DNA of 33,354 bases from assembly GCF_014645195.1 (NCBI RefSeq), contig NZ_BMLK01000033.1, positions 1 to 33,354 on the forward strand, given 5' to 3'. The notes under the pieces were generated by a model that saw only the letters and a list, made by a program, of their open reading frames with translations, did not search any database and was not told where the DNA came from. A program made the translations under genes and the position numbers. Position 1 is the stretch's first letter. Every line of letters begins with the position of its first letter. Below, one piece after another: positions 23,484 to 30,490 of this stretch. Source of the DNA: Novosphingobium indicum (GTDB lineage: Bacteria; Pseudomonadota; Alphaproteobacteria; Sphingomonadales; Sphingomonadaceae).

Positions 23484-24919
23484 TACTCGTCCAGTACCCA
23501 GGTATCCTTGGTGCCGCCGCCCTGCGACGAATTGACCACGAGCGATCCCTTCTTGAGCGCCACGCGGGTCAGCCCGCCTGGCGTGATGTCGATGCCGTCG
23601 GGCGAGACCAGAACGAACGGCCGCAAGTCGACATGGCGCGGTGCCAGTCCGGCATTCTTGAAGATCGGCACTGTCGACAGCGACAGCGTGGGCTGGGCAA
23701 TGTAGTTGTCCGGCTTGGCGCGCAGCTTGGCTTCAAACGCGGCCAGTTCCTTCTTGGACGAGGTCGGGCCGATCAGCATGCCGTAGCCGCCCGAACCGTG
23801 AACTTCCTTGACAACGAGATCGCTCAAATTGTCGAGCACGTAGGCCAAGGCATCCGGCTCGGAGCAGCGATAAGTCGGAACGTTGTTCAGGATCGGCTTT
23901 TCACCGGTGTAGAACTCGACGATCTCGGGCATGTAGCTGTAGATCGCCTTGTCGTCGGCAATGCCGGTGCCGGGCGCATTGGCAATGGTGATGCCACCCG
24001 CGCGGTATACGTCCATGATGCCGGCAACGCCGAGTATCGAATTCGGATTGAACGTGAGCGGATCGAGGTACTCGTCGTCGACGCGGCGATAGACCACGTC
24101 GATCGCCTTGTACCCGGTGGTCGTGCGCATCGCCACGCGGCCATCGACCACGCGCAGGTCCTTACCCTCTACGAGTTCGGCACCCATCTGGTCGGCCAGG
24201 AAGGCATGTTCGAAGTAGGCCGAATTGAAGATACCCGGTGTTAGCACGGCAACGACGGGCTGCTTGCCGCCTTTGTAGGCCGGCGGGGCGCACGCCCGCA
24301 GCGAACGGGCCAGACGGCGCGGATAGTCGGAGACAGGGCGCACCGGAACCTTGGTAAAGAGCTCCGGGAACATCGCCATCATCGTCTCGCGGTTCTCGAG
24401 CATGTACGAGACGCCCGACGGGGTGCGGGCGTTGTCTTCCAGCACCATGAATTCTTCAGGGCCGGTGCGGACCAGATCGATCCCGACGATATGGGTATAG
24501 ACCCCGCCAGGCGGCGTGAAGCCGGTCATTTGCGTGAGAAAGGCGTCGTTGTTGCGCAGCGCCTCAACCGGCAGACGGCCGGAGCGAATGATCTCCTGAC
24601 GATGATAGAGATCCTGCAGGAAGGCATTGAGCGCCCTCACCCGCTGCTCGATACCGCGCGTCAGCTTACGCCATTCGCGCGCAGTAATGATGCGCGGGAT
24701 CATGTCGAACGGAATCAGCCGCTCTTCGGCAGCATCGTCTCCATAGACATTGAAAGTAATTCCGATGCGGCGAAAGAAACGTTCGGCTTCTGCGTCCTGA
24801 CGTTTCAGCCAGGTCTTGTCCTGACCATCGTACCAGTTACAGAAATCGGCATAGGCAGGACGAATTGATCCGTCCTCGTTGAGCATCTCGTCGAAATTAT
24901 TCGCGCTCGTGGCCGTCAT
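23483..24919 (-). CDS. Circularly permuted ATP-grasp type 2 protein (COG2308)
   Basis: The 478-residue protein starts at ATG 24919 with a GGGAG site. The open frame continues upstream to 25042, but that segment is not coding-like. It has the family's RPAYADFCNWY opening, GGVYTHIVGIDLVRTGPEEFMVLEDNARTPSGVSYMLENR, the nucleotide-binding LVVKEVHGSGGYGMLIGPTS region and DLRPFVLVSPDGIDITPGGLTRVAL near the end. ATP-grasp enzymes join a carboxylate to an amine through an acyl-phosphate. This permuted group has been predicted to make a peptide or amino-acid tag. It heads the operon with alpha-E, transglutaminase and Anbu genes. The product formed is unknown. Confidence 0.93.
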   Translation of the reverse strand: MTATSANNFDEMLNEDGSIRPAYADFCNWYDGQDKTWLKRQDAEAERFFRRIGITFNVYGDDAAEERLIPFDMIPRIITAREWRKLTRGIEQRVRALNAFLQDLYHRQEIIRSGRLPVEALRNNDAFLTQMTGFTPPGGVYTHIVGIDLVRTGPEEFMVLEDNARTPSGVSYMLENRETMMAMFPELFTKVPVRPVSDYPRRLARSLRACAPPAYKGGKQPVVAVLTPGIFNSAYFEHAFLADQMGAELVEGKDLRVVDGRVAMRTTTGYKAIDVVYRRVDDEYLDPLTFNPNSILGVAGIMDVYRAGGITIANAPGTGIADDKAIYSYMPEIVEFYTGEKPILNNVPTYRCSEPDALAYVLDNLSDLVVKEVHGSGGYGMLIGPTSSKKELAAFEAKLRAKPDNYIAQPTLSLSTVPIFKNAGLAPRHVDLRPFVLVSPDGIDITPGGLTRVALKKGSLVVNSSQGGGTKDTWVLDE

Positions 24920-25009
24920 CGTGACTCCCGTTTGTCCATGTGATGCAACATGAAAAGGGACTTGCCAAGCACTTACGCTGCACTTGCGAAAGAAAAATTC
25001 AGGCGCACA

Positions 25010-25033
25010 AACGCTGCAAAACCGGATCGTTCC
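25010..25033 (-). promoter_or_regulatory. Weak candidate stress-sigma (EcfG-like) promoter for the Anbu operon
   Basis: On the minus strand GGAAC (25033-25029) is followed after 15 bases by CGTT (25013-25010), about 90 bp upstream of the ATP-grasp start. Alphaproteobacterial EcfG promoters read GGAAC, 16-17 bases, CGTT, so this spacing is one base short. It also overlaps the HAD-gene terminator, so the match may be chance. Confidence 0.2.
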
Positions 25034-25036
25034 GGT
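25017..25036 (-). terminator. Rho-independent terminator after the HAD gene
   Basis: On the minus strand a perfect six-pair stem ACCGGA-ACGA-TCCGGT is followed directly by TTTTG. It lies 36 bp beyond the HAD hydrolase stop codon and about 100 bp before the ATP-grasp start, so it would separate the two transcription units. Confidence 0.7.
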
Positions 25037-25071
25037 CTGCATTCCGACAGGAGATGCGGTTTACCTTCTGG

Positions 25072-25683
25072 CTAACCGAGCAGGCCGCGGTGCGTCAGAT
25101 CGGCCCGAAGCGCCTGCGCGTCAGAGAAGTGATGCACGTTCCAGCCAAGCTCACGCGCGGCGGCGATATTGGCGGGATTGTCGTCGATGAACAGCATGGC
25201 GCCGGGCTCAAGGCCGAAGCGGCGCGCGGCGAGATCGAAAATCCGCGCATCGGGCTTAGCCAGCTTCTCGTCGCCGGAAACCACGATGTCGCCAAACAGG
25301 TCGAACAGCGGCTCCGTCGCACGAAACTCGCGCCAGAACGGGCTGGCGAAGTTGGTGATGGCAAAGAGCGGGACCTGCCGGGCCGCCAGTTCGCGCACGA
25401 TTTCATGGCTGCCGGGAACGTTGCCCGGTATCGTCTCGAGAAAGCGCGTGGCGTAGGCGTCAATCAGGTCGTCGTATCCGGGGAACTCCGCTTTGCGCTC
25501 GGCGACCATCTCATCGAGATCGCGGCCCGCGTCATGCTGGAAGTGCCATTCCTCGGTGACGACGGTGCTGCAGAACCAGTCGAGCCGCTCGGGATCGCCG
25601 ATCAGTTTCGCAAACAGCTGGCGCATGTCCCACTGGACGAGCACCCGGCCCACGTCGAAGACGACAGCATCTATGGCGGACAT
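25072..25683 (-). CDS. HAD-superfamily hydrolase (subfamily IA)
   Basis: The 203-residue protein is a haloacid-dehalogenase-like phosphatase. Motif I is VVFDVGRVLVQWD with nucleophile Asp10; the usual second Asp is Gly, as in the YihX-type branch (FDxGxV). Motif II lies near FAITNFASPF, motif III is the Lys in GDEKLAKPDARIF and motif IV is LFIDDNPANI. The helical cap between about residues 17 and 85 fits subfamily IA. Such enzymes act on sugar phosphates or nucleotides; the substrate here is unknown. The start ATG 25683 has only the GGGGG of a hairpin as ribosome-binding site, and that hairpin resembles a terminator. Confidence 0.87.
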   Translation of the reverse strand: MSAIDAVVFDVGRVLVQWDMRQLFAKLIGDPERLDWFCSTVVTEEWHFQHDAGRDLDEMVAERKAEFPGYDDLIDAYATRFLETIPGNVPGSHEIVRELAARQVPLFAITNFASPFWREFRATEPLFDLFGDIVVSGDEKLAKPDARIFDLAARRFGLEPGAMLFIDDNPANIAAARELGWNVHHFSDAQALRADLTHRGLLG

Positions 25684-25686
25684 GAC

Positions 25687-25709
25687 AAAACCCCCGCGAA
25701 TGGCGGGGG
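25687..25709 (-). terminator. Terminator-like hairpin overlapping the HAD ribosome-binding site
   Basis: On the minus strand GCCCCCGC, a five-base loop and GCGGGGG form a seven-pair G/C stem followed at once by TTTTG, then TC and the HAD ATG. The 3' arm is also the only Shine-Dalgarno-like sequence for the HAD gene, so folding would both end transcription and hide the start site. Confidence 0.6.
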
Positions 25710-25742
25710 CAGCAATGTCATCGCAATAGCCCGTCCGCCTAA

Positions 25743-25765
25743 AGTCCCCGTCCAAACAGACGGGG
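25743..25765 (-). terminator. Hairpin downstream of rpmJ
   Basis: CCCCGTC and GACGGGG pair perfectly around a CAAACA loop, 15 bp after the rpmJ stop. On the minus strand the stem is followed by a short ACTTT, so it is a weak rho-independent terminator or a stabilising 3' structure for the rpmJ message. Confidence 0.55.
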
Positions 25766-25779
25766 ATGGGCGAACCGAA

Positions 25780-25905
25780 TCAGCCCTGGCGAGCCTTGAA
25801 GCGGCGATTGGTCTTGTTGATGACGTAAGTGCGGCCGCGACGGCGGATCACGCGATTATCGCGGTGACGACCCTTGAGCGACTTGAGGCTGTTGCGAATC
25901 TTCAT
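25780..25905 (-). CDS. rpmJ: 50S ribosomal protein L36 (41-residue type)
   Basis: Minus-strand translation from ATG 25905 gives a 41-residue, strongly basic protein starting MKIRNSLKSLKGRHRDNR and ending RRFKARQG, which is the long (YkgO-like) form of L36. The zinc-ligand cysteines and histidine pattern of the short 37-residue form are absent. The zinc-free type is the usual single L36 in alphaproteobacteria. It stands alone, followed by two hairpins and then the HAD gene. The 195 bp to the divergent gene at 26101 must contain its promoter. Confidence 0.97.
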   Translation of the reverse strand: MKIRNSLKSLKGRHRDNRVIRRRGRTYVINKTNRRFKARQG

Positions 25906-26100
25906 CGTATGTCTCGTCTGTCTGGGCGGTTACCGACCGCCGGAAATTTGAAGTGGGGCCGTTAGTCGGAGAGCCCCGCCGAGTCAAGCGCGAGAAGGCG
26001 GAAAACCGCGTTCGGCGCTCCATTCATCTGCGGGCAATCGGACTTCCCCATAACCGACGCCAGGGCGCGACACCACGATAATCGGACAGAACACAATCCT

Positions 26101-26814
26101 ATGAACTTGCTCAAGGGCGCGACCTTTACCGCCGGCATGGCAGCCATACTGACCGCCTCTCCCCAAGCCGATGCGCAAGTGCGCCCCTGGGGGCCGGACT
26201 GGCGATCTCCAGGATGGAACAGCCCGGCGCGCGCGCCCGTGTCGGACAGACGCCATCGGGACGCACGTGAAGGCCGGGTCGACGTAAACCGCTTCGTGGT
26301 CGCCGGTGCCGATCTCGGCCACGGCCCGGTCTCGGTGGAATCGGAATCGGGCGATGGTCCGTGGATCGGGGAAACGCAGCGGGCTGCCTACGAAGCCGCC
26401 ATCATCGATAGCCTGATCGGCGCCGGGTACGAGACGCGCCATACCAGCGATGAGAATGCGCAAGTCGTGCGCCTGAAGATCAGCCGCCGCGTCCTCGCCC
26501 CGGCAGAAGAGAAGCGCAACCCGGTCAGCGGCAGCGCGGCCATGTCTGTCGGCACCTATGGGTCCGCCTATGGCCTCGCGGTCAATGTCGACCTGACCAA
26601 GCCCCGCCCTGCCCTCCTCTCCACGCGGCTCGATGCCCGTATTCTCGACAAGGAAAACGGCAAGGTGCTCTGGGAAGGCTACGCGACCATCGCCACGCGC
26701 GAAGGCGATGACGGCTGGACCGACAGCCGGATCGCCGGGAAACTGGCCGAAGCGCTGTTCGACAATTTCCCCGAAGCAGAAAACGTAATCCCTGCAGACG
26801 CGCCGCAGGGCTGA
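26101..26814 (+). CDS. Exported DUF4136-like protein
   Basis: The 237-residue protein has an N-terminal signal peptide (residues 1 to about 25, cleavage near ADAQ) and no lipobox cysteine. The body shows the pattern of the DUF4136 family: a helix AAYEAAIIDSLIGAGYETR, a strand pair around VVRLKISRRV, a Gly/Ser-rich loop GTYGSAYGLAVNVDL, then LDARILDKENGKVLWEGYATI and a final helix ending EALFDNFPE. Proteins of this family are periplasmic or outer-membrane associated and of unknown function. It is the first of two tandem related genes, the next starting 78 bp later. The ribosome-binding site at ATG 26101 is weak. Confidence 0.75.
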   Translation: MNLLKGATFTAGMAAILTASPQADAQVRPWGPDWRSPGWNSPARAPVSDRRHRDAREGRVDVNRFVVAGADLGHGPVSVESESGDGPWIGETQRAAYEAAIIDSLIGAGYETRHTSDENAQVVRLKISRRVLAPAEEKRNPVSGSAAMSVGTYGSAYGLAVNVDLTKPRPALLSTRLDARILDKENGKVLWEGYATIATREGDDGWTDSRIAGKLAEALFDNFPEAENVIPADAPQG

Positions 26815-26892
26815 CCCGTGCTTGCATCCGTCCGGTGCAACGGCCAAACCGGCAACGAAGGCTGGCTTCGCGCCGGCATTGGAGAGGATGCG

Positions 26893-27516
26893 ATGACCAA
26901 CCGCCTGTTCGCCCGTATTTCCGGCAAGGCTGCCGGCACGCTGGCTCTGGCCGCCATGATGGCCCTGCCCGGCTGCGTTGCCCCTGTGGGGCCGGTCGAA
27001 GTCACACGCTTTCACGCGCCAGAGATCGCGGCACGCACATACGGCCCCATCCACGTCGAACCGGCGACCTACCAGCAGGACGACATGGAATTCCGGACTT
27101 ACGCGAATGCCGTCATGCGCGAATTGACAAGGGTGGGGTACAGCGAACCGATGCCGGGTGAAGCCGCGGGCAACCAGGTCGCGGTCCTCAGCGTCGAACG
27201 TCAACGCTACGTGCCCCGGCGGGATGGCAGCCCGGTTTCCGTAGGTGTGGGCGGCAGCACCGGCAGCTACGGCTCCGGCCTTGGCGTGGGGGTTGGCATC
27301 GACCTGTCCGGCCCGCCGCCGGAGCAAGTGGAAACCAGGCTGGCCGTCACCATCCTTGAACGCGCCAGCGGCAAGCACCTTTGGGAAGGCCGTGCGAGCT
27401 TTGTCGTCCGCGCCGATTCTCCGCTCGCCCAGACGCCGCTGGGAGCAGCGAAAATGGCCGAAGCCCTGTTCAAGGGGTTTCCGGGCAAGTCCGGCGAAAC
27501 TATCCAGGTGAAATGA
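26893..27516 (+). CDS. DUF4136-like lipoprotein
   Basis: The 207-residue product of ATG 26893 (site GGAGAGG) has a lipoprotein signal with lipobox LPGC near residue 26, so it should be lipid-anchored. Its body parallels the preceding protein: TYANAVMRELTRVGYSE, VAVLSVERQRYV, a glycine-rich segment GVGGSTGSYGSGLGVGVG, TILERASGKHLWEGRASF and a last helix EALFKGFPG. It is therefore a diverged tandem paralogue, with one partner soluble or exported and one lipidated. Its stop codon overlaps the start of the M14 carboxypeptidase gene (ATGA), showing translational coupling. Confidence 0.8.
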   Translation: MTNRLFARISGKAAGTLALAAMMALPGCVAPVGPVEVTRFHAPEIAARTYGPIHVEPATYQQDDMEFRTYANAVMRELTRVGYSEPMPGEAAGNQVAVLSVERQRYVPRRDGSPVSVGVGGSTGSYGSGLGVGVGIDLSGPPPEQVETRLAVTILERASGKHLWEGRASFVVRADSPLAQTPLGAAKMAEALFKGFPGKSGETIQVK

Positions 27517-28664
27517 ACGACATCCAGATCAACGCAGCATTCGATTCCGGCAACATCGAAGTCCTCTCCATCGACGGCGCCACCGCCCGCCTTGCCATCC
27601 GGCGCGACCGCAATTCCGATTTCTTCCAGTGGTTCCATTTCCGCGTCAGCGGCGCGAAGGGGCGTGAACTCACGCTGGTGATCACCGGTCTTAACGGCTC
27701 CGCCTATCCGATGGGCTGGTCCGGTTACAACGCCTGCGTCTCGGAAGACCGCCAGTTCTGGGGCCGCGCCGAAAGCCAGTGGGACGAAAGCCGTGAAGGC
27801 GGTTCGCTGACGATCCGCTACAAGCCTGCGGGCAATCTTGCCTGGTTCGCCTATTTCGCGCCCTATTCGATTGAGCGCCACCACGACCTCGTCGCGCGCA
27901 TAGCCGGCGCCGGCAGCGTGGAGTACCGCTCTCTGGGCACCACGCTCGACGGCCAGTCGATCGACTGCCTCGATATGGGCGCCGGGCAGACGCAGGTCTG
28001 GCTCTATGCGCGCCAACATCCCGGCGAATCGATGGCCGAGTGGTGGATGGAAGGCGCCTTGGAGCTGCTTGCCGATCCCGCCAGTTCGGTCGGCCGCGAA
28101 CTGCGCCGCCGCTGCCGCCTGCATGTCGTCCCCAACGCCAACCCCGACGGATCGAAGCGCGGCCACTTGCGCACCAATGCCGCCGGCACCAACCTCAACC
28201 GTGAATGGGACACGCCCACCCCGGAAAAGTCCCCCGAGGTCCTGGCCATCCGCAATGCCATGGATACCAGCGGCGTCGACTTCGCCATGGACGTCCACGG
28301 TGACGAAGCCATTCCGGCGGTGTTTCTTGCCGGGTTCGAGGGCATCCCCTCACTCAAGGACGAACAACTCGCGGGCTACAACCGCTATGCCCACCTGCTC
28401 GAACGCCGCACGCCCGATTTCCAGACCAGGCTCGGCTATCCCGTCGCGCGCGCCGGCACGGGCAATCTGGCCATGTCGACCAATCAGCTTGCCGAGCGCT
28501 TCGGCTGCGTGTCGATGACGCTGGAAATGCCGTTCAAGGACCACAACCCGGCGGCGGACCGCCGACAGGCCTGGAGCCCGGAACGCTCGAAACAGCTCGG
28601 CCGCGACTGCATGGGCGCGCTGCTGGAATGGCTCATCGAACGCGAGAACGGCGCAAAGACGTGA
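27513..28664 (+). CDS. M14-family cytosolic-type metallocarboxypeptidase
   Basis: The 383-residue protein has an N-terminal beta-sandwich (about residues 1-130) and a zinc carboxypeptidase domain, the layout of the cytosolic carboxypeptidase (CCP/AGBL) branch of M14. Zinc ligands appear in RQHPGES (His about 168, Glu about 171) and in DVHGDE (His near 262). NPDGSKRGHLRTNAAGTNLNREW provides substrate-carboxylate binding and EMPFKDH the catalytic Glu. Eukaryotic relatives trim glutamates from tubulin; bacterial substrates are mostly unknown. No signal peptide is seen, so it should be cytosolic, despite being coupled by an ATGA overlap to an exported lipoprotein gene. Confidence 0.92.
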   Translation: MNDIQINAAFDSGNIEVLSIDGATARLAIRRDRNSDFFQWFHFRVSGAKGRELTLVITGLNGSAYPMGWSGYNACVSEDRQFWGRAESQWDESREGGSLTIRYKPAGNLAWFAYFAPYSIERHHDLVARIAGAGSVEYRSLGTTLDGQSIDCLDMGAGQTQVWLYARQHPGESMAEWWMEGALELLADPASSVGRELRRRCRLHVVPNANPDGSKRGHLRTNAAGTNLNREWDTPTPEKSPEVLAIRNAMDTSGVDFAMDVHGDEAIPAVFLAGFEGIPSLKDEQLAGYNRYAHLLERRTPDFQTRLGYPVARAGTGNLAMSTNQLAERFGCVSMTLEMPFKDHNPAADRRQAWSPERSKQLGRDCMGALLEWLIERENGAKT

Positions 28665-28700
28665 TGATCCGACAATGACCGCTTTCGCGGCCGGCGTGCC

Positions 28701-29132
28701 TCAGTCGAGGTTGGCCGGCCCGAAGGCGTAGGGGAGTAGTTCGGAAAGGCGCATTTCCAGCACGCCGTCCTGTCCGTCGCACCAGATGACGGGATCGGTT
28801 CGGCCAAGCTGGGCAACTTCGTTGAGGATCTGCCGGCAGCGCCCACACGGCGTGACCGTCGGCCCTTTGCCCGGAGCGCCGGGAGCCCCGCCCGTCACGG
28901 CCACGGCTTCCAGCGTGCCCTGCTCCACTGTCGAGAGGATCTTCGCGACCGCAACCGTCTCGGCGCAAAGCGCGAGGCCGTAGCTGGCGTTCTCGACATT
29001 GGCCCCGGTAACCACCGAGCCATCGGCCATGAGCAAGGCCGCACCCACGTGGAAGTTCGAATAGGGCGCGTAGGCGCCCGCAGCGGCCTCGCGCGCGGCG
29101 GCGATCAGGGCGTCTCGCTTGCTCTCTGTCAT
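28701..29132 (-). CDS. cdd: Cytidine deaminase
   Basis: Cdd converts cytidine and deoxycytidine to uridine and deoxyuridine in pyrimidine salvage. The 143-residue protein is the short tetrameric type. The zinc site is complete: Cys56 and catalytic Glu58 in LCAET, and Cys96 and Cys99 in PCGRC. NVENASYG and YAPYSNFHVGAA bind the substrate. Start ATG 29132 overlaps the stop of the GH25-like gene by four bases (ATGA), so it is the last gene in the UPF0262-GH25-cdd unit. An upstream in-frame extension to 29255 lies inside the GH25-like gene and is not coding. Confidence 0.96.
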   Translation of the reverse strand: MTESKRDALIAAAREAAAGAYAPYSNFHVGAALLMADGSVVTGANVENASYGLALCAETVAVAKILSTVEQGTLEAVAVTGGAPGAPGKGPTVTPCGRCRQILNEVAQLGRTDPVIWCDGQDGVLEMRLSELLPYAFGPANLD

Positions 29133-29854
29133 GGCTGCACCACTACCCAGCGCAGGCCGTCCTGCGCAATCTCGTTGGCGAGGCTCGTGTTGGCGGTCCA
29201 CAAGGTCCACGGTCGCCCCGCATAGTCCGGCATGAAGCGGTTGCGGACGAGCCACAGGTTACGGTCGAGCTTGTGAGCAATCGCGTAGCGATCCTCGAAC
29301 CGGGGCATGATCTTCAGGATGACCGGCTTGCCTGCGTGCGTCTCGACCTGATTGAGGAACGTCATCAGCTCGCTTTCCACCTTCGCGTCGCCCACCCGGA
29401 CCGGACAATTGTCGGCCAGCATGTCCAGTTCGACGACAGGCGGCAGCAGGGTCGGGTCACGCGGAACGGTGGTCACGAAGTTGGCAGCCTGCTTTTCGGC
29501 GGGCTGACAGGGATCGTAGCGATGGACCGCGCCGACCTGCATGCCAACCGCACGGGCCGCATCGAAATTCTCGACGAAGCGGGGATCGCGCGCAAAGGCG
29601 CTTGCGCTGGCATCGATATAGGCGAAATCCGCGCCGATCGCTTTCATCGAGTTCCAGCTGATCGGCCCGTCGTCTGCGCCGACTTCCACCCCCTGCACCG
29701 GGAACGTCGCCCGGTCCGGCAGCCAGTGATGCCACTGCCACCAGCCCCATGCCCCCAGCACGAGGGCAATCAGCAGCAGGAGCGCCAGTATCCGCAGTTT
29801 GGTGGCGCCGCGCATCTTCGCTGCCTTGCGGCCCCTGTTCGCTCCCCGAGCCAA
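29129..29854 (-). CDS. GH25-like muramidase fold protein with altered catalytic residues
   Basis: The 241-residue protein starts at TTG 29854, which has a good GAGGAG site (ATG 29815 is an alternative). A basic N-terminus and one membrane segment (about residues 22-40) anchor it with the domain outside. The rest follows the GH25 lysozyme pattern, but key acids differ. The opening GxDVS is GVEVG, the usual DxE pair in the PVxDxE strand is ELD (acids swapped), and the terminal WQY is WTA. It may have lost or changed activity. It sits 10 bp after UPF0262 and overlaps cdd. Fold assignment is fairly safe, function is not. Confidence 0.72.
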   Translation of the reverse strand: MARGANRGRKAAKMRGATKLRILALLLLIALVLGAWGWWQWHHWLPDRATFPVQGVEVGADDGPISWNSMKAIGADFAYIDASASAFARDPRFVENFDAARAVGMQVGAVHRYDPCQPAEKQAANFVTTVPRDPTLLPPVVELDMLADNCPVRVGDAKVESELMTFLNQVETHAGKPVILKIMPRFEDRYAIAHKLDRNLWLVRNRFMPDYAGRPWTLWTANTSLANEIAQDGLRWVVVQP

Positions 29855-29864
29855 TTCTCTCTCC

Positions 29865-30347
29865 TCAGCCTCGGATATGCAGGACGCAGATCAGCGTGAA
29901 CAGCCGCCGCGCAGTGGGGAAGTCGGTTTCGACCTTGCCCTCCAGCCGTTCCACCAGCAGTTCGGCCGCCTCGTTGTGTACCCCGCGCCGGGCCATGTCG
30001 ATGGTTTCGATCTCCTGCGGCGTCGACTTGCGAATCGCCTGATAATAGCTCTCGCAGATCGCGAAATATTCGCGGATGGGCCGGCGGAACCGCGCAAGGC
30101 CCAGCACCAGCGTTTCCAGCGGCTCGCCCGCTTCGCTGGAGATCTCCATGGAAAGCCGCCCGTCGCGCACGGAAAGCCGCAGGCGATAGGGCCCTTCGTG
30201 CCCCGCCGCGAAAGTCCGCACCGGCTTGAACACGTTATCCTCGATCAGGTCGAAGATGGCGATCCGCCGTTCCTGCTCGATATCCGCGTTGCGCCAGAGG
30301 ATGGTCGCGTCGTCGAGTTCTATATGTGTGATGCGCGGGTCCGGCAT
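29865..30347 (-). CDS. UPF0262 family protein
   Basis: This 160-residue cytosolic protein belongs to UPF0262, which is nearly confined to Alphaproteobacteria and has no known function. Diagnostic segments are DIEQERRIAIFDLIEDN, FRRPIREYFAICESYYQAIR and RRGVHNEAAELLVERL, with the conserved end FPTARRLFTLICVLHIRG. Start ATG 30347 fits the usual N-terminus (PDPRITHIELDD); the frame is open further upstream. It is the first gene of the unit with the GH25-like gene and cdd, and is divergent from dnaB with 143 bp between starts. Confidence 0.9.
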   Translation of the reverse strand: MPDPRITHIELDDATILWRNADIEQERRIAIFDLIEDNVFKPVRTFAAGHEGPYRLRLSVRDGRLSMEISSEAGEPLETLVLGLARFRRPIREYFAICESYYQAIRKSTPQEIETIDMARRGVHNEAAELLVERLEGKVETDFPTARRLFTLICVLHIRG

Positions 30348-30490
30348 GATACGCACCGCCTTTACGCGTTCGTTGCCGGGCCGGGCAAGCCCGACTGTCA
30401 GTCCCGGCGCTACCATCCACAAGCTGTGGAATAAAATCGGCGCAAGTCGCGCTTGCGGGGGCTCCCCGGCGAGACCATTGTACGCCGCTT

